Part shown: piece by piece, positions 31,053 through 39,564 of the stretch
Position numbering within the stretch: position 1 is the stretch's first letter
Layout: each line of letters begins with the position of its first letter
Assembly: GCF_000426845.1 (NCBI RefSeq)
Contig: NZ_AUGD01000003.1
Coordinates: forward strand, 62,001-126,000
DNA: 64,000 nucleotides
Origin: Bradyrhizobium sp. in8p8
GTDB lineage: Bacteria > Pseudomonadota > Alphaproteobacteria > Rhizobiales > Xanthobacteraceae
Reading direction: 5' to 3'
Program-made: the position numbers and the translations under genes
Notes under the pieces: model-generated
Seen by the model: only the letters and a program-made list of their open reading frames with translations
The model's database searches: none
Told to the model about the DNA's origin: nothing

Positions 31053-31313
31053 TCACCAGAACGGCCCATAGCCGAACACGAAGGGTGCCGGCACGCCATA
31101 AGGATAGGGACGATAGTAGACCGGCCGCGCATAATAGCGTGGGTCACGGCGGAGGACAGGCCGCGCGAGGTCATGGGTTCGCGTGTGTCGCCGTGCATCG
31201 AAAACCGCGATCCCCGCCGAAGCTTCCGGAATGACCCGCCTTTGCGCCGCGGAAGCGTGGGGCAAACCGGCGGCAAGTGCCACGGCGACAGCTAGTGCGA
31301 TCCATCTCGTCAC
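31053..31313 (-). CDS. Small secreted Tyr/Pro-rich protein
   Basis: An 86-residue protein with a signal peptide (ALAVAVALAAGLPHASA) followed by a short region ending RYYARPVYYRPYPYGVPAPF. No family is assigned. It shares the aromatic, low-complexity style of its neighbours at 30007 and 31367. Confidence 0.65.
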   Translation of the reverse strand: MTRWIALAVAVALAAGLPHASAAQRRVIPEASAGIAVFDARRHTRTHDLARPVLRRDPRYYARPVYYRPYPYGVPAPFVFGYGPFW

Positions 31314-31366
31314 GGCGGGCTCCGCAAGGCCACCACGCCGCTCGATGGCGTGGGCATTGAACGACG

Positions 31367-31681
31367 TCAGCCGCGGCGCCAGTGGCAGCTGACGCGCGGC
31401 ACGATCACTGTGCCGCTCGGCCGGTACTCCTGCACATAGGTGGCGTTGCAGACGCGGACCGCGTCGGGGCCGGGATTGTAGCGGGGATAGACACCGTCGG
31501 GGCTGTAATAGGGCGTCACGCGCAGTCGCGCCGGGGACCGCTTGCGTGGCGGGGGAACTTCGTTAGGCGAGACCACCTGGGCCACCTGGATCCCGGAACT
31601 GGCGGTCTGCGCCTCGGCGCCAACGCAAAGCTGCGAAAACAACCCAATGCACAGTAGAATCACCGCCGTTTTCGCTCGCAT
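31367..31681 (-). CDS. Small secreted protein with paired cysteines
   Basis: A 104-residue protein with signal peptide MRAKTAVILLCIGLFSQLCVGAEAQ and a compact C-terminus containing RVTPYYSPDGVYPRYNPG, CNATYVQEYRPSGTVIVPRVSCHWRRG. The two mature cysteines probably form a disulfide. The C-terminal Cys-His-Trp-Arg pattern is shared with the 30007 gene, suggesting related folds. Function is unknown. Confidence 0.68.
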   Translation of the reverse strand: MRAKTAVILLCIGLFSQLCVGAEAQTASSGIQVAQVVSPNEVPPPRKRSPARLRVTPYYSPDGVYPRYNPGPDAVRVCNATYVQEYRPSGTVIVPRVSCHWRRG

Positions 31682-31805
31682 TTTTCCGCCCACCTGAAAC
31701 GTCCCGTCGACGGCCCCCACGCTCCCCGTTTTGATGGCGCCCGTCAACCTCGCCGCGCTTATATAGCCGGATGCATCGCGGCGGAACCCGCGCTAAGAGG
31801 TGTGC

Positions 31806-32204
31806 ATGTGGACGGAATTGAAAGCACCCTCGCTCGCCGAGATGGAAGCGATGGCTCACGATGTGTTCGAGCGCCTGCCGACGGAGTTCCGCAAGCTCTG
31901 CGAGGGGGTCATCATCCGCGTCGACGACTTCCCGACCGAGGAGGTCCTGAACGAGATGGAATGCGAGAGCGAGTTCGACCTGCTCGGCCTGTTCCAGGGT
32001 GTCGGCCTGCCCCAGCAGAGTCTTGGCGACATGGCGCGGCTGCCCAACATGGTCTGGCTCTACCGGCGGCCGATCCTGGACTATTGGGCCGAGCACGACG
32101 AAAGCCTCGGCCACATCGTCCGCCATGTCCTGATCCACGAGATCGGCCACCATTTCGGCCTGTCGGACGACGACATGGAGGCGATCGAGGCCAACGCGGA
32201 GTAG
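31806..32204 (+). CDS. Minimal zincin-like metallopeptidase family protein
   Basis: A 132-residue soluble protein with HEIGHHFGLSDDDME near its C-terminus, the HExxH-xxF-x-D signature of the PF06262-type zinc peptidase family common in bacteria. The rest (ELPTEFRKLCEGVIIRVDDFP-like) matches this short family. AAGAGG immediately upstream supports the ATG at 31806; a GTG 6 bases earlier is possible. The substrate is unknown. Confidence 0.85.
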   Translation: MWTELKAPSLAEMEAMAHDVFERLPTEFRKLCEGVIIRVDDFPTEEVLNEMECESEFDLLGLFQGVGLPQQSLGDMARLPNMVWLYRRPILDYWAEHDESLGHIVRHVLIHEIGHHFGLSDDDMEAIEANAE

Positions 32205-32215
32205 GACGGTCTCGG

Positions 32216-32243
32216 TTCACCTCTCCCCGTGGGGAGAGGTGAA
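32216..32243. repeat. Perfect palindrome, minimal family F element
   Basis: TTCACCTCTCCCC and GGGGAGAGGTGAA pair perfectly around GT, 12 bases after the metallopeptidase stop. It may also act as a transcription barrier before leuD. Confidence 0.8.
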
Positions 32244-32368
32244 GCCCGATGCCGCACCGGGCTCGCCTCAACCCGCCAAGCAGACTAGCCCTGCCCAATT
32301 CGGCCTAGGATTTCCGGCCCGATCGCGATAAATACCGGTTCCCTGAACCACGTGCGGAAAGCGCAACC

Positions 32369-32974
32369 ATGGACAAGTTCACCACGCTGGAAGGCGTCGC
32401 GGCGCCGCTGAAGATCATCAATGTCGACACCGACATGATCATCCCGAAGCAGTACCTCAAGACCATCAAGCGCACCGGCCTGGGCAAGGGTCTCTTCTCC
32501 GAGCAGCGCTACAAGGACGACGGCAGCGAGAATCCGGACTTCGTGCTCAACCAGCCCGCCTATCGCAACGCCAAGATTCTGGTCGCCGGCGACAATTTCG
32601 GCTGCGGCTCGAGCCGCGAGCACGCGCCCTGGGCGCTGCTCGATTTCGGCATCCGCTGCGTGATTTCGACCTCGTTCGGCGACATCTTCTACAACAACTG
32701 CTTCAAGAACGGCATTCTGCCGATCCGCGTTGCCCAGGAAGACCTAGACAAGCTGTTTGACGACGCCGAGCGCGGCGCCAACGCGACGCTGACGATCGAC
32801 CTGCCGAACCAGGAGATCCGCGGCCCGGACGGCGGCAAGGTGAAGTTCGAGATCGATCCGTTCCGCAAGCACTGCCTGATCAACGGCCTCGACGACATCG
32901 GTCTCACCATGGAGAAGAAGGCCTCGATCGACACTTATGAGGAGAAGCTCAAGCGCGAACGCGCCTGGGCCTGA
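32369..32974 (+). CDS. leuD: 3-isopropylmalate dehydratase small subunit
   Basis: A 201-residue LeuD, the swivelling domain that completes the isomerase active site with LeuC. It begins [35 protein letters not shown] and contains [16 protein letters not shown]. The start is set by the conserved N-terminus. It is separate from leuC and followed 80 bases later by a putative sugar transferase. Confidence 0.98.
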   Translation: MDKFTTLEGVAAPLKIINVDTDMIIPKQYLKTIKRTGLGKGLFSEQRYKDDGSENPDFVLNQPAYRNAKILVAGDNFGCGSSREHAPWALLDFGIRCVISTSFGDIFYNNCFKNGILPIRVAQEDLDKLFDDAERGANATLTIDLPNQEIRGPDGGKVKFEIDPFRKHCLINGLDDIGLTMEKKASIDTYEEKLKRERAWA

Positions 32975-33054
32975 TATCCGTTTCCCGTTCAAGCCCCGGT
33001 GCTGCAAGCGCCGGGGCTATTTCTTTGCTCCGGTTGTACCGTATAGCTCCGCGC

Positions 33055-33840
33055 ATGCTGCCCGAGATCGTCACCTTCTGGCATGGCCCGATGGACGCGC
33101 TGCGCCAGACCTGCCTGCGCTCGCAATTGGCTGCCGGGCACAAGGTCACGGTCTACAGCTTCGACACCATTCCCGGCCTGCCTGCCGGCGTCGAGAATGC
33201 CGATGCCGAAGCGATCCTGCCCCATGCGTTCTCCGAACGGTTGCGCCCGCCGGAGCCGGACGGTAGCTGGCGGGACTGGACCATTCTGCAGTTCAGCGAC
33301 TTCTTCCGCATGAGGCTGATGGCGAAAGGACTGGGCTTGTGGCTCGATGCCGACGTGCTGCTGCTGAGGCCGATCGAGATCGATTCGGCAAAACCCTATT
33401 TCGCGTGGGAGCGGCCACGCCAGCTCGGCAATTCCGTGATCTACCTGCCGGCGGAGCACGGCATCGTGCGCGCGTTCGAGGAGCTGATGGAGCAGGAGGA
33501 GCTGACGCCGAACTGGTTGTCGGTGCGCCACCGCGTCACCTTCATGATGCGCCGCCTGCGCGGCGGCTCGAACCGGCTCTCCGACATCCGCGTTGCGATC
33601 TACGGCCCCGCGGCGCTCACCGCGCTCGCGCGCCGCACCGGTGAATTGCAGAACGCGCTGCCGAAGCAGTCGTTCTACGCCGTGCATGCCGAGCCGAAAC
33701 TGTTCTTCGATCCTTCGAGCTATCTCGGCCTCGTGACCGATCCCGCCATCATCGGCCTGCACATCTCGCCCAAGGGCCGCGGCGGCGAAAAGCCAATTCC
33801 GGGCAGCCTGTATGCGTGGGCGACGGAGCGGTTTGGGTAG
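33055..33840 (+). CDS. Glycosyltransferase-like protein with DXD motif
   Basis: A 261-residue soluble protein. GLWLDADVLLL near residues 94-104 is a DXD-type nucleotide-sugar/metal site, preceded by LQFSDFFRMRLM, a layout like the Lgt5/galactosyltransferase (GT32-type) family. KQSFYAVHAEPKLFFDP and a late GLHIS motif fit the same group. It probably transfers a sugar to envelope polysaccharide, but the acceptor is unknown. I start at MLPEIVTFWHG; an upstream TTG or GTG would add 10 residues of weaker quality. Confidence 0.72.
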   Translation: MLPEIVTFWHGPMDALRQTCLRSQLAAGHKVTVYSFDTIPGLPAGVENADAEAILPHAFSERLRPPEPDGSWRDWTILQFSDFFRMRLMAKGLGLWLDADVLLLRPIEIDSAKPYFAWERPRQLGNSVIYLPAEHGIVRAFEELMEQEELTPNWLSVRHRVTFMMRRLRGGSNRLSDIRVAIYGPAALTALARRTGELQNALPKQSFYAVHAEPKLFFDPSSYLGLVTDPAIIGLHISPKGRGGEKPIPGSLYAWATERFG

Positions 33841-33875
33841 CTCTGCCTGAGTGATCGCGTGCCAGCGAAAGAGGC

Positions 33876-33958
33876 CGTCATGCCGGCTTGTCCCGGGTAT
33901 CACGTCCTTCGTACTGCACATTGAGACGTGGATGGCCGGGTCGAGCCCGGCCATGACG
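33876..33958. repeat. Intergenic palindromic repeat, family D
   Basis: CCGTCATGCCGGCTTGTCCCGGGTATCACG pairs imperfectly with ACGTGGATGGCCGGGTCGAGCCCGGCCATGACG. Confidence 0.85.
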
Positions 33959-34039
33959 ATGTGGAAGGATCTGCGCCTTACACGCGGTCATCTTGCCGCA
34001 TCGGGGGCAGAGAACAGGGTTTTTGCACCCCTTCCCACT

Positions 34040-34053
34040 TTGATCCAGCGCAA
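34040..34053 (+). promoter_or_regulatory. Candidate FixK2/FNR-type site before the DUF6455 gene
   Basis: TTGA-TCCAGC-GCAA fits the FixK2 box TTG(A/C)-N6-(T/G)CAA. A possible -10 (CTTAAT, 34074-34079) would place the site centre near -40, the geometry of class II FNR/CRP activation, with about 28 bases of leader before the ATG at 34114. Confidence 0.45.
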
Positions 34054-34113
34054 CGCGCTCCTGCAGCATTGTGCTTAATTGGCTCCAGTTCCGCCGTCCG
34101 AATGGAGCTTTCC

Positions 34114-34533
34114 ATGAGCACCGCAAGCAAGCCCTATCCCATCGTTCAGGACCTCATCGACTCCTTTGCCGGCTGGCTGAAGCATCGCCGCGAGGTGAAC
34201 GAGATGCGGCAGCTCGATCGCGCCGATTTCGATCGGATCGCGAATGACCTCAGGATCGCGCCTGACGATCTGGAGGAGCTGGTCCGTCACGGCAGGCATG
34301 CCGCCGACGAGTTGCCGAAGATGCTCGAGCAACTCGGCATCAATGCCGAAGGGCTTGGCCGCGCGCAGCCGCTGCTGCTCCGCGACATGGAGCGGGTCTG
34401 TTCGCTCTGCGAGCACAAGGGCCAGTGCGACCGCGATCTCGCCGACGGCACCGCTGCGGAGAACTATCACGGCTATTGCGCAAATGCCTCGACGCTGGAT
34501 TCGCTCAATCGCGCCGATCTCGCACCGCGCTGA
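34114..34533 (+). CDS. DUF6455-type small cysteine-containing protein
   Basis: A 139-residue soluble protein. An N-terminal helical part (LIDSFAGWLKHRREVNEMRQLDRADFDRIANDL) is followed by a helical bundle and a C-terminal cysteine cluster CSLCEHKGQC...YCANA, giving four Cys that could bind Zn or an Fe-S cluster. GGAG lies 6 bases before ATG 34114, which decides this start. A FixK2-like site upstream suggests low-oxygen expression (inference). The gene is convergent with the caspase gene, 18 bases away. Confidence 0.72.
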   Translation: MSTASKPYPIVQDLIDSFAGWLKHRREVNEMRQLDRADFDRIANDLRIAPDDLEELVRHGRHAADELPKMLEQLGINAEGLGRAQPLLLRDMERVCSLCEHKGQCDRDLADGTAAENYHGYCANASTLDSLNRADLAPR

Positions 34534-34551
34534 GCCGCAGCTCCTGCGGCG

Positions 34552-36033
34552 TCATTTGCCGGCCACGAAATAGAAGTCCTGCCGGCCGGAGATCGAGCCG
34601 TAGCTGAACGGCTTTTGCCTGCGGCCGGTCGCTTCCATGACGTCGTCGCGAACGAAGTCGAACAGCCTGCGGACTTCGAGGCCCGGCGTCGGAAGATTCT
34701 TGACGAACGCTGCCGCGAACGGACTGTTGCTCCCGTCACCGTCGAGCGCGGTCTCGCCGTCCTTGGCGGCGTAAACCACCAGCGTGCCCGCCTCCGGCTC
34801 GACCGGCGCAAGACCTCGCGACACCGAACGCGACGCCACCGTCATCGTGCGCTTCATCTGGGCCGCGAACGGGTTGTCGCGGCAGGCATCGAGGATGACG
34901 AGGCGCAGCTTCCTGGCGCGCTCTGCCGCATTGAGGACCTGATCAACCGGCACGGCTTCGAATCCGATTTCGCGATCGGCGGCGATCCTGGCATCGATCG
35001 GAATGAGATAATTGACGCCCCCGACCTCCATGCCATGTCCGGCATAATACACGACGGCCCAATCCGCCGTTTCCGCACGAGCCGCGAACTCGCGCAAGGC
35101 GCTCACCAAGGCATCCTTGCGGAGATTGGTCACGAGCGTCACAGATTCGAACCCGGTGAGCTTCAAGACATCGGCGACGAGGCTTGCGTCGCGGACGGGG
35201 TTCGGAAGCGCGGCGACGTTCTCGTAAGCCGAATTGCCGATGACGAGAGCGATGCGACGGTCTCCCGTCGACGCGTCGGACGTTACGACGGCCGGGGCGG
35301 CGCTGGGTTTCTCGACCAGTATTGTCGACGGCCGCGGTGAAGGCAGGACGGCAAGCCGCTCGCGCGCCTTGTCCTGGGCCCATTTGGTGACACCATGCCG
35401 CAATCCCAGCGTGGCATTGAAGTCAGCCCTGGCTTTGGCGAAATCGCCGCGCTTCTCATAAGCCAGCCCGCGATTGACGTAGGCGTTGGCATAAGCGGGA
35501 TCGACGCGTATCACGTCCGTGTAGTCGGCAATGGCTCGGTCCGTGTCGCCCTTGCTGGCGTAGGCGTTCCCTCGGTTGAAATACGCGTTCGCATTCGCGG
35601 GCTGCAGGCGGATCACTTCCGCATAATCGGCAATGGCGCGATCCCTGTCGCCCTTGTTGCTGAAGGCGTTGCCTCGGTTGTAGTAGGCATTCGCATAGGC
35701 CGGATCGAGCCGGATCGTGGCCGTGTAGTCGGCGATGGCGCGATCGTTGTCGCCCTTGTTGCTGTAGCCGTTGCCTCGGTTGTAGTAGGCGTTCGCGTGC
35801 GCCGGATCGAGTCGGATCGCCGCGGTGTAATCGGCTATGGCGCGCTCGTTATCGCCGCTCGCGGCATAAGCATTCCCGCGATTGTAATAGGCGTTCGCGT
35901 CCCTGGGATCTCGCCGTATGGCATCCGACGCAGCAGCAATCGCCGGGTTCGCGTCGCCTCTGACGCGGTCAATAGCGGCAGCGGGGCCAGCGAGAACAAG
36001 GAGTGCAAGGCAATAGATGAATTTGCGAAGCAT
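34552..36033 (-). CDS. Secreted TPR-caspase (orthocaspase-like) protein
   Basis: A 493-residue protein. A signal peptide covers residues 1-20 (FIYCLALLVLAGPAAA), five 34-residue TPR units span residues 46-215 (NAYYNRGNAY..., DRAIADYT...), and a C14 caspase-like domain runs from about residue 258 (DRRIALVIGNSAYEN) to the end. The catalytic dyad is His333 in YYAGHG and Cys384 in LDACRDNPF. It should be exported to the periplasm, where TPRs would bring partners to the protease. Caspase-fold bacterial proteases cleave after Arg/Lys, or Asp in some groups. I start at the ATG at 36033; a GTG 12 bases earlier also fits. A CRP-type palindrome lies 82-97 bases upstream. Confidence 0.88.
   Translation of the reverse strand: MLRKFIYCLALLVLAGPAAAIDRVRGDANPAIAAASDAIRRDPRDANAYYNRGNAYAASGDNERAIADYTAAIRLDPAHANAYYNRGNGYSNKGDNDRAIADYTATIRLDPAYANAYYNRGNAFSNKGDRDRAIADYAEVIRLQPANANAYFNRGNAYASKGDTDRAIADYTDVIRVDPAYANAYVNRGLAYEKRGDFAKARADFNATLGLRHGVTKWAQDKARERLAVLPSPRPSTILVEKPSAAPAVVTSDASTGDRRIALVIGNSAYENVAALPNPVRDASLVADVLKLTGFESVTLVTNLRKDALVSALREFAARAETADWAVVYYAGHGMEVGGVNYLIPIDARIAADREIGFEAVPVDQVLNAAERARKLRLVILDACRDNPFAAQMKRTMTVASRSVSRGLAPVEPEAGTLVVYAAKDGETALDGDGSNSPFAAAFVKNLPTPGLEVRRLFDFVRDDVMEATGRRQKPFSYGSISGRQDFYFVAGK
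35389..35898 (-). repeat. Five 102-bp tandem repeats encoding TPR units
   Basis: This coding tandem repeat inside the caspase gene has units of exactly 34 codons that are nearly identical at DNA level in their GATCG.GCCATTG segments, suggesting recent expansion or gene conversion. Confidence 0.85.
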
Positions 36034-36341
36034 GCGAATTCCCACTCGTTATGACCGGGGGACTGAAAGCAGCATTTAAACGACGCAAATTTATCGGAGC
36101 AACTCTGCGGAATGTGTGACCTGGATCACAGCAATGTCCGCATAACGAGCCAGCGGCAGCTGCAGTGCGCAGCAACCGGCAGATCCGGTCCGGGGGGAGA
36201 CCCGGGACGAGATCGTCAGCGGCGGTCGGTGGAGACGCGAACGGCTGCTCTACCGCAACGCAACACGGCGTGCTTCTCATATCGTCCCCGGTCACCCCGC
36301 CGCTTAGATGGCAGGATGCTCCGAGGACGCAGCCGGACTGA
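36034..36341. other. Intergenic region between chemoreceptor and caspase gene
   Basis: About 308 bases with no credible gene. The caspase-proximal side holds TGTGACCTGGATCACA (36115-36130). The rest is GC-rich with no repeat-family member recognised. Confidence 0.55.
36115..36130. promoter_or_regulatory. CRP-type palindrome upstream of the caspase gene
   Basis: TGTGA-CCTGGA-TCACA has perfect 5-base arms with 6-base spacing, identical in form to the enteric CRP site. Whether a Crp/Fnr-family protein of this organism uses it is unknown. Confidence 0.45.
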
Positions 36342-38018
36342 TCAGGCCCGGTTCGCCATGGCAGCGGCCTCTGCCGCAGCACGCTGCATGCTGGTCGACA
36401 TCTCGTTCGTCACCGTGCTCTGTTCCTCGATCGCAGCGGCGGTCGACGTCACGTACTCGCTGACATTGTTGATCGCCTGCTTGATCGCATTCAGGGAGCC
36501 GACAACATCCCCCGAGATCTGGTTCAGGCTGCCGATCTCCTGAGCGATCTTGTCGGTCGCCTGCTTGGCCTGGTTGGCAAGGCCCTTCACCTCGGATGCG
36601 ACCACGGCAAAGCCGCGGCCCGCTTCGCCGGCGCGCGCGGATTCGATCGTGGCGTTGAGCGCGAGCAGGTTGATCTGTCCGGTGATGTTGTTGATCATCT
36701 CGACGATGCCGCTCATCGCCTGCGCGGCGTCGGTAAGACGCTGCGCCTGCGCGTCGGCAGAGGAGACCTGCTCCACTGCGCCCATCGCGGTCTCGCGCGA
36801 CTTGGTCATGGCCTCGGAAATCTCCCGCACCGACGCGTTGAGTTCCTCGGAGCCGGCGGCAACCGATTCCGTCATGGCGCGGACGCGCTCGTTGCCCATG
36901 CGGACCAGAACCTGTTTTGTGGTGTCGGTGGCGTACTTCACGACCTTGAACGGCTTGCCATTGAGATCGAGGATCGGATTGTAGGAGGCCTGGATGTAGA
37001 CCTCCTTGCCGCCCTTGCCGATGCGCTTGTACTCGGCCGACTGGTACTCGCCGCGATTGAGGGCGGCCCAGAACTCCCGATAGGCGACGCTGTCGCGCTC
37101 GCTGGGCTCGACGAACATGCTGTGATGCTTGCCCTTGATCTCGGCCAGCGAATAGCCGAGCGTGGCAAGAAAGTTGGCGTTGGCGGCGATGATCGTGCCG
37201 TCCATGTTGAACTCGATGACGGCCTGGGCCTTGTCGATGGCCGCGAGTTGACCGGCGAGATCGGCGTTCTTCAGCTTCTCCGCAGTGACGTCGGTTGCGA
37301 ACTTGACGACGCCGAACGGCTTGCCGGTCTCGTCGAGCAGCGGATTGTAGGAAGCGAGAATCCACACCTCGCGGCCGCCCTTGCCGATGCGCTTGTACTC
37401 GCCGGCCTGGTATTCACCGCGGTTGAGCTTCTCCCAGAACTCGCGGTAGGCCGCGCTGTCGCGGGCTTGCGGCGGCATGAACAGGCTGTGATGCTTGCCC
37501 TCGATCTCCGCCAGCGAAAAGCCGAGCGCCTTGCAGAAATTCTCGTTGGCGGTGACGATGGTGCCGTCGAGCTTGAACTCGATGACGGCCTGAGCGCGGC
37601 TGATAGCGGCGATCTTGGAGGCCTCGGTCAAACCGCGAATCTTCTTGGCGGTGATGTCGGTGGCGATCTTGACGATCTTGACGGGCTTGCCGGCATCGTC
37701 GAGCACCGGGTTGTACGACGCCTCGATCCAGATCTCTCGGCCGCCATTGGCGATGCGCTTGAATTCGCCGGCCCTGCATTCACCGCGGCGCAGTGCCGCC
37801 CAGAAGGCCTGGTAATCTGCGCCGTCGCGCTGATCGGCCGGCACGAACATGGAGTGATGCTTGCCCTGGATCTGGTCGAGGCCGTATCCGAGCAAGTCCA
37901 GGAAATGCTTGTTGGCTGTGACGATCGTACCGTCCGTGTTGAACGTGATCATGGCCTGCGAACGGCCGATCGCATCAATCTGCGCCTGCGCATCGCCGTG
38001 GGATCTGCGACCGAACAT
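36342..38018 (-). CDS. Soluble methyl-accepting chemotaxis protein with three tandem PAS domains
   Basis: A 558-residue chemoreceptor with no signal peptide or membrane helix. Three PAS domains occur at exact 122-residue spacing (motif DGTI(V/I)xAN at residues 29, 151 and 273, each followed by GKHHS(M/L)F and KRI-GG-E). An MCP signalling domain from about residue 370 to the end contains the hairpin [24 protein letters not shown]. It should report a cytoplasmic or ligand-bound signal to CheA/CheW. The ATG at 38018 has GGAGCAGG 4 bases upstream; the frame remains open for 236 more codons but lacks coding character there. Confidence 0.92.
   Translation of the reverse strand: MFGRRSHGDAQAQIDAIGRSQAMITFNTDGTIVTANKHFLDLLGYGLDQIQGKHHSMFVPADQRDGADYQAFWAALRRGECRAGEFKRIANGGREIWIEASYNPVLDDAGKPVKIVKIATDITAKKIRGLTEASKIAAISRAQAVIEFKLDGTIVTANENFCKALGFSLAEIEGKHHSLFMPPQARDSAAYREFWEKLNRGEYQAGEYKRIGKGGREVWILASYNPLLDETGKPFGVVKFATDVTAEKLKNADLAGQLAAIDKAQAVIEFNMDGTIIAANANFLATLGYSLAEIKGKHHSMFVEPSERDSVAYREFWAALNRGEYQSAEYKRIGKGGKEVYIQASYNPILDLNGKPFKVVKYATDTTKQVLVRMGNERVRAMTESVAAGSEELNASVREISEAMTKSRETAMGAVEQVSSADAQAQRLTDAAQAMSGIVEMINNITGQINLLALNATIESARAGEAGRGFAVVASEVKGLANQAKQATDKIAQEIGSLNQISGDVVGSLNAIKQAINNVSEYVTSTAAAIEEQSTVTNEMSTSMQRAAAEAAAMANRA
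36882..37979 (-). repeat. Three 366-bp tandem repeats encoding PAS domains
   Basis: The three PAS modules of the chemoreceptor are in perfect register at 122 codons per unit with long identical stretches, indicating intragenic duplication. Confidence 0.85.
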
Positions 38019-38533
38019 TATACCTGCTCCGAAAGTGATGCTCCCGCTCGCAGCGCGTTCGCGCGAGGCGGCTTCAGCATTCATGTCTGTTGCCAGGATT
38101 TGGTGAGGGCCGAGTTCTCGTCCGACACGCCATCCTCGTGCACCAAGGAGGTATCTGAATCGAATTATCAGAGTGTTTGTCCGATCGAAGACACAATGGC
38201 CGGATTTTGCCAGGACGATTAACCTGACAGCGACGCGCGAGCCTGTCGCAGATGGCAGCGGCCAAGAATCCGCGAAGGTGGCCCTAAGACCACTATCGCA
38301 ATTCGGCAAAGCGGCCGCGGTGGCAGCATCGATGTACCGCTGGTGCGACGGACCGGCCGGCGAAAGGCCGGCGACCGCACCTACGCCCAGCGCGTGGACA
38401 TTTCGCCGCAGCAGTAATTCAACGGACATGCTTCGCGCAAAAATCCAGCCGCGCCTGCACGACGTTACATGCAATCTGAAATTGGTAGCGCTGCGATTCG
38501 GATTCAGTAGTTTGAACGTTTTAGGAATCTGAT
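38019..38533. other. Intergenic region between divergent chemoreceptor and AraC regulator
   Basis: A 515-base gap with no supported gene. It holds a GCCGGC-GAAA-GGCCGGC hairpin near 38354-38375. I see no member of the repeat families and no clear operator. Confidence 0.5.
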
Positions 38534-39502
38534 TTGGGCGCCGTCTCTTATCTTGACCGCTATCCTTTGCTTCGTTCGCGCGACAGCGAGTTCGCGCGCG
38601 ACCGCCTGTTCGCGGTGTATGGCGCCGACCGCTTCGACACGCATGACAACGCGTTCGGCATCCAGGCCAATCTTGCCCGCTTGAATTCGATGGGCCTCGC
38701 CTTCTGCGCCTACGACGGAGCGGCATCGCTTTCCTTTCCTGAATCGCAGATCCTCCGCCAGTTCTTCTCCATCCAGGGAGGAGCGCGGTTCAGCACCAAT
38801 GGAAATAGCCAGCCGATCGAAGCCTGGAGCCCAATCATCTCCGGAGACGCCAGGCTCGATCTCGACTTCGCGCCGGGCTACCGGCAGCTGGTGGTGAGGA
38901 TAGATGCCGCCGCGCTGGAGCGCTTGCTGAAGATCATGATCGGCGACGGCAGCGACATGAAGCTGCGCTTCGTCGGGGACGAAGGCGATCCTGCGGTCAT
39001 GACGCATGTGCGGCAGGAAGTCTTCAGGTTGGCGGAGGAGCTGGAAAGATTCGGACAGGACTACTCACCCATCGCTATCGCCGAGCTCGAGCGGGCGCTG
39101 ATGGTCCGAATTCTCCTGGCGCACCGGCACAATTTTTCCGATCGGCTTCAGCGCTCCGCCCCGAGCGCCAACCGGACCGTGATCGACCTCGTCGAGTCCT
39201 ACATCGAGGCGCATTGGAACGAACCCCTCGATCTGGAAAGGATCGCGGAGATCGCCAACGTGAGCGTGCGGACTGTCTTCCGGGAGTTCTCAGATACCGG
39301 GCGAGGATCGCCCGGCCAGTTCGCGCGGCGCGTCCGGCTTCAGCACGCGGCAGAGCTGCTGCGCCGGCCCGACGAGCAGACCAGCGTGCTCGCCGTGGCC
39401 TTCAAATGCGGCTTCCGAAATCTCGGCCGCTTCGCATCCGAGTATCGGCGGGCGATCGGCGAGCTGCCGTCGGAGACTCTGAAGAACGCGAGACGAAGGT
39501 AG
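38534..39502 (+). CDS. AraC-family transcriptional regulator
   Basis: A 322-residue regulator with an N-terminal AraC-binding-like region and a C-terminal double HTH (about residues 215-318: [37 protein letters not shown]..., [28 protein letters not shown]). An in-frame TAG at 38522 means initiation must be at TTG 38534 or later, so a non-ATG start is likely. It is divergent from the chemoreceptor, and its target is unknown. Confidence 0.88.
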   Translation: MGAVSYLDRYPLLRSRDSEFARDRLFAVYGADRFDTHDNAFGIQANLARLNSMGLAFCAYDGAASLSFPESQILRQFFSIQGGARFSTNGNSQPIEAWSPIISGDARLDLDFAPGYRQLVVRIDAAALERLLKIMIGDGSDMKLRFVGDEGDPAVMTHVRQEVFRLAEELERFGQDYSPIAIAELERALMVRILLAHRHNFSDRLQRSAPSANRTVIDLVESYIEAHWNEPLDLERIAEIANVSVRTVFREFSDTGRGSPGQFARRVRLQHAAELLRRPDEQTSVLAVAFKCGFRNLGRFASEYRRAIGELPSETLKNARRR

Positions 39503-39564
39503 TCGCAGCCCATAGACGGCAGCAATGCCGCTGCGTAGCCCGCGAGGAGCGAGACGTTCCTTTT

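Noticed and set aside
38019..38726. A 236-codon N-terminal extension of the chemoreceptor
   Set aside because: The extension is Arg-rich without domain features and overlaps the start of the AraC gene. The internal ATG has a strong GGAGCAGG site.
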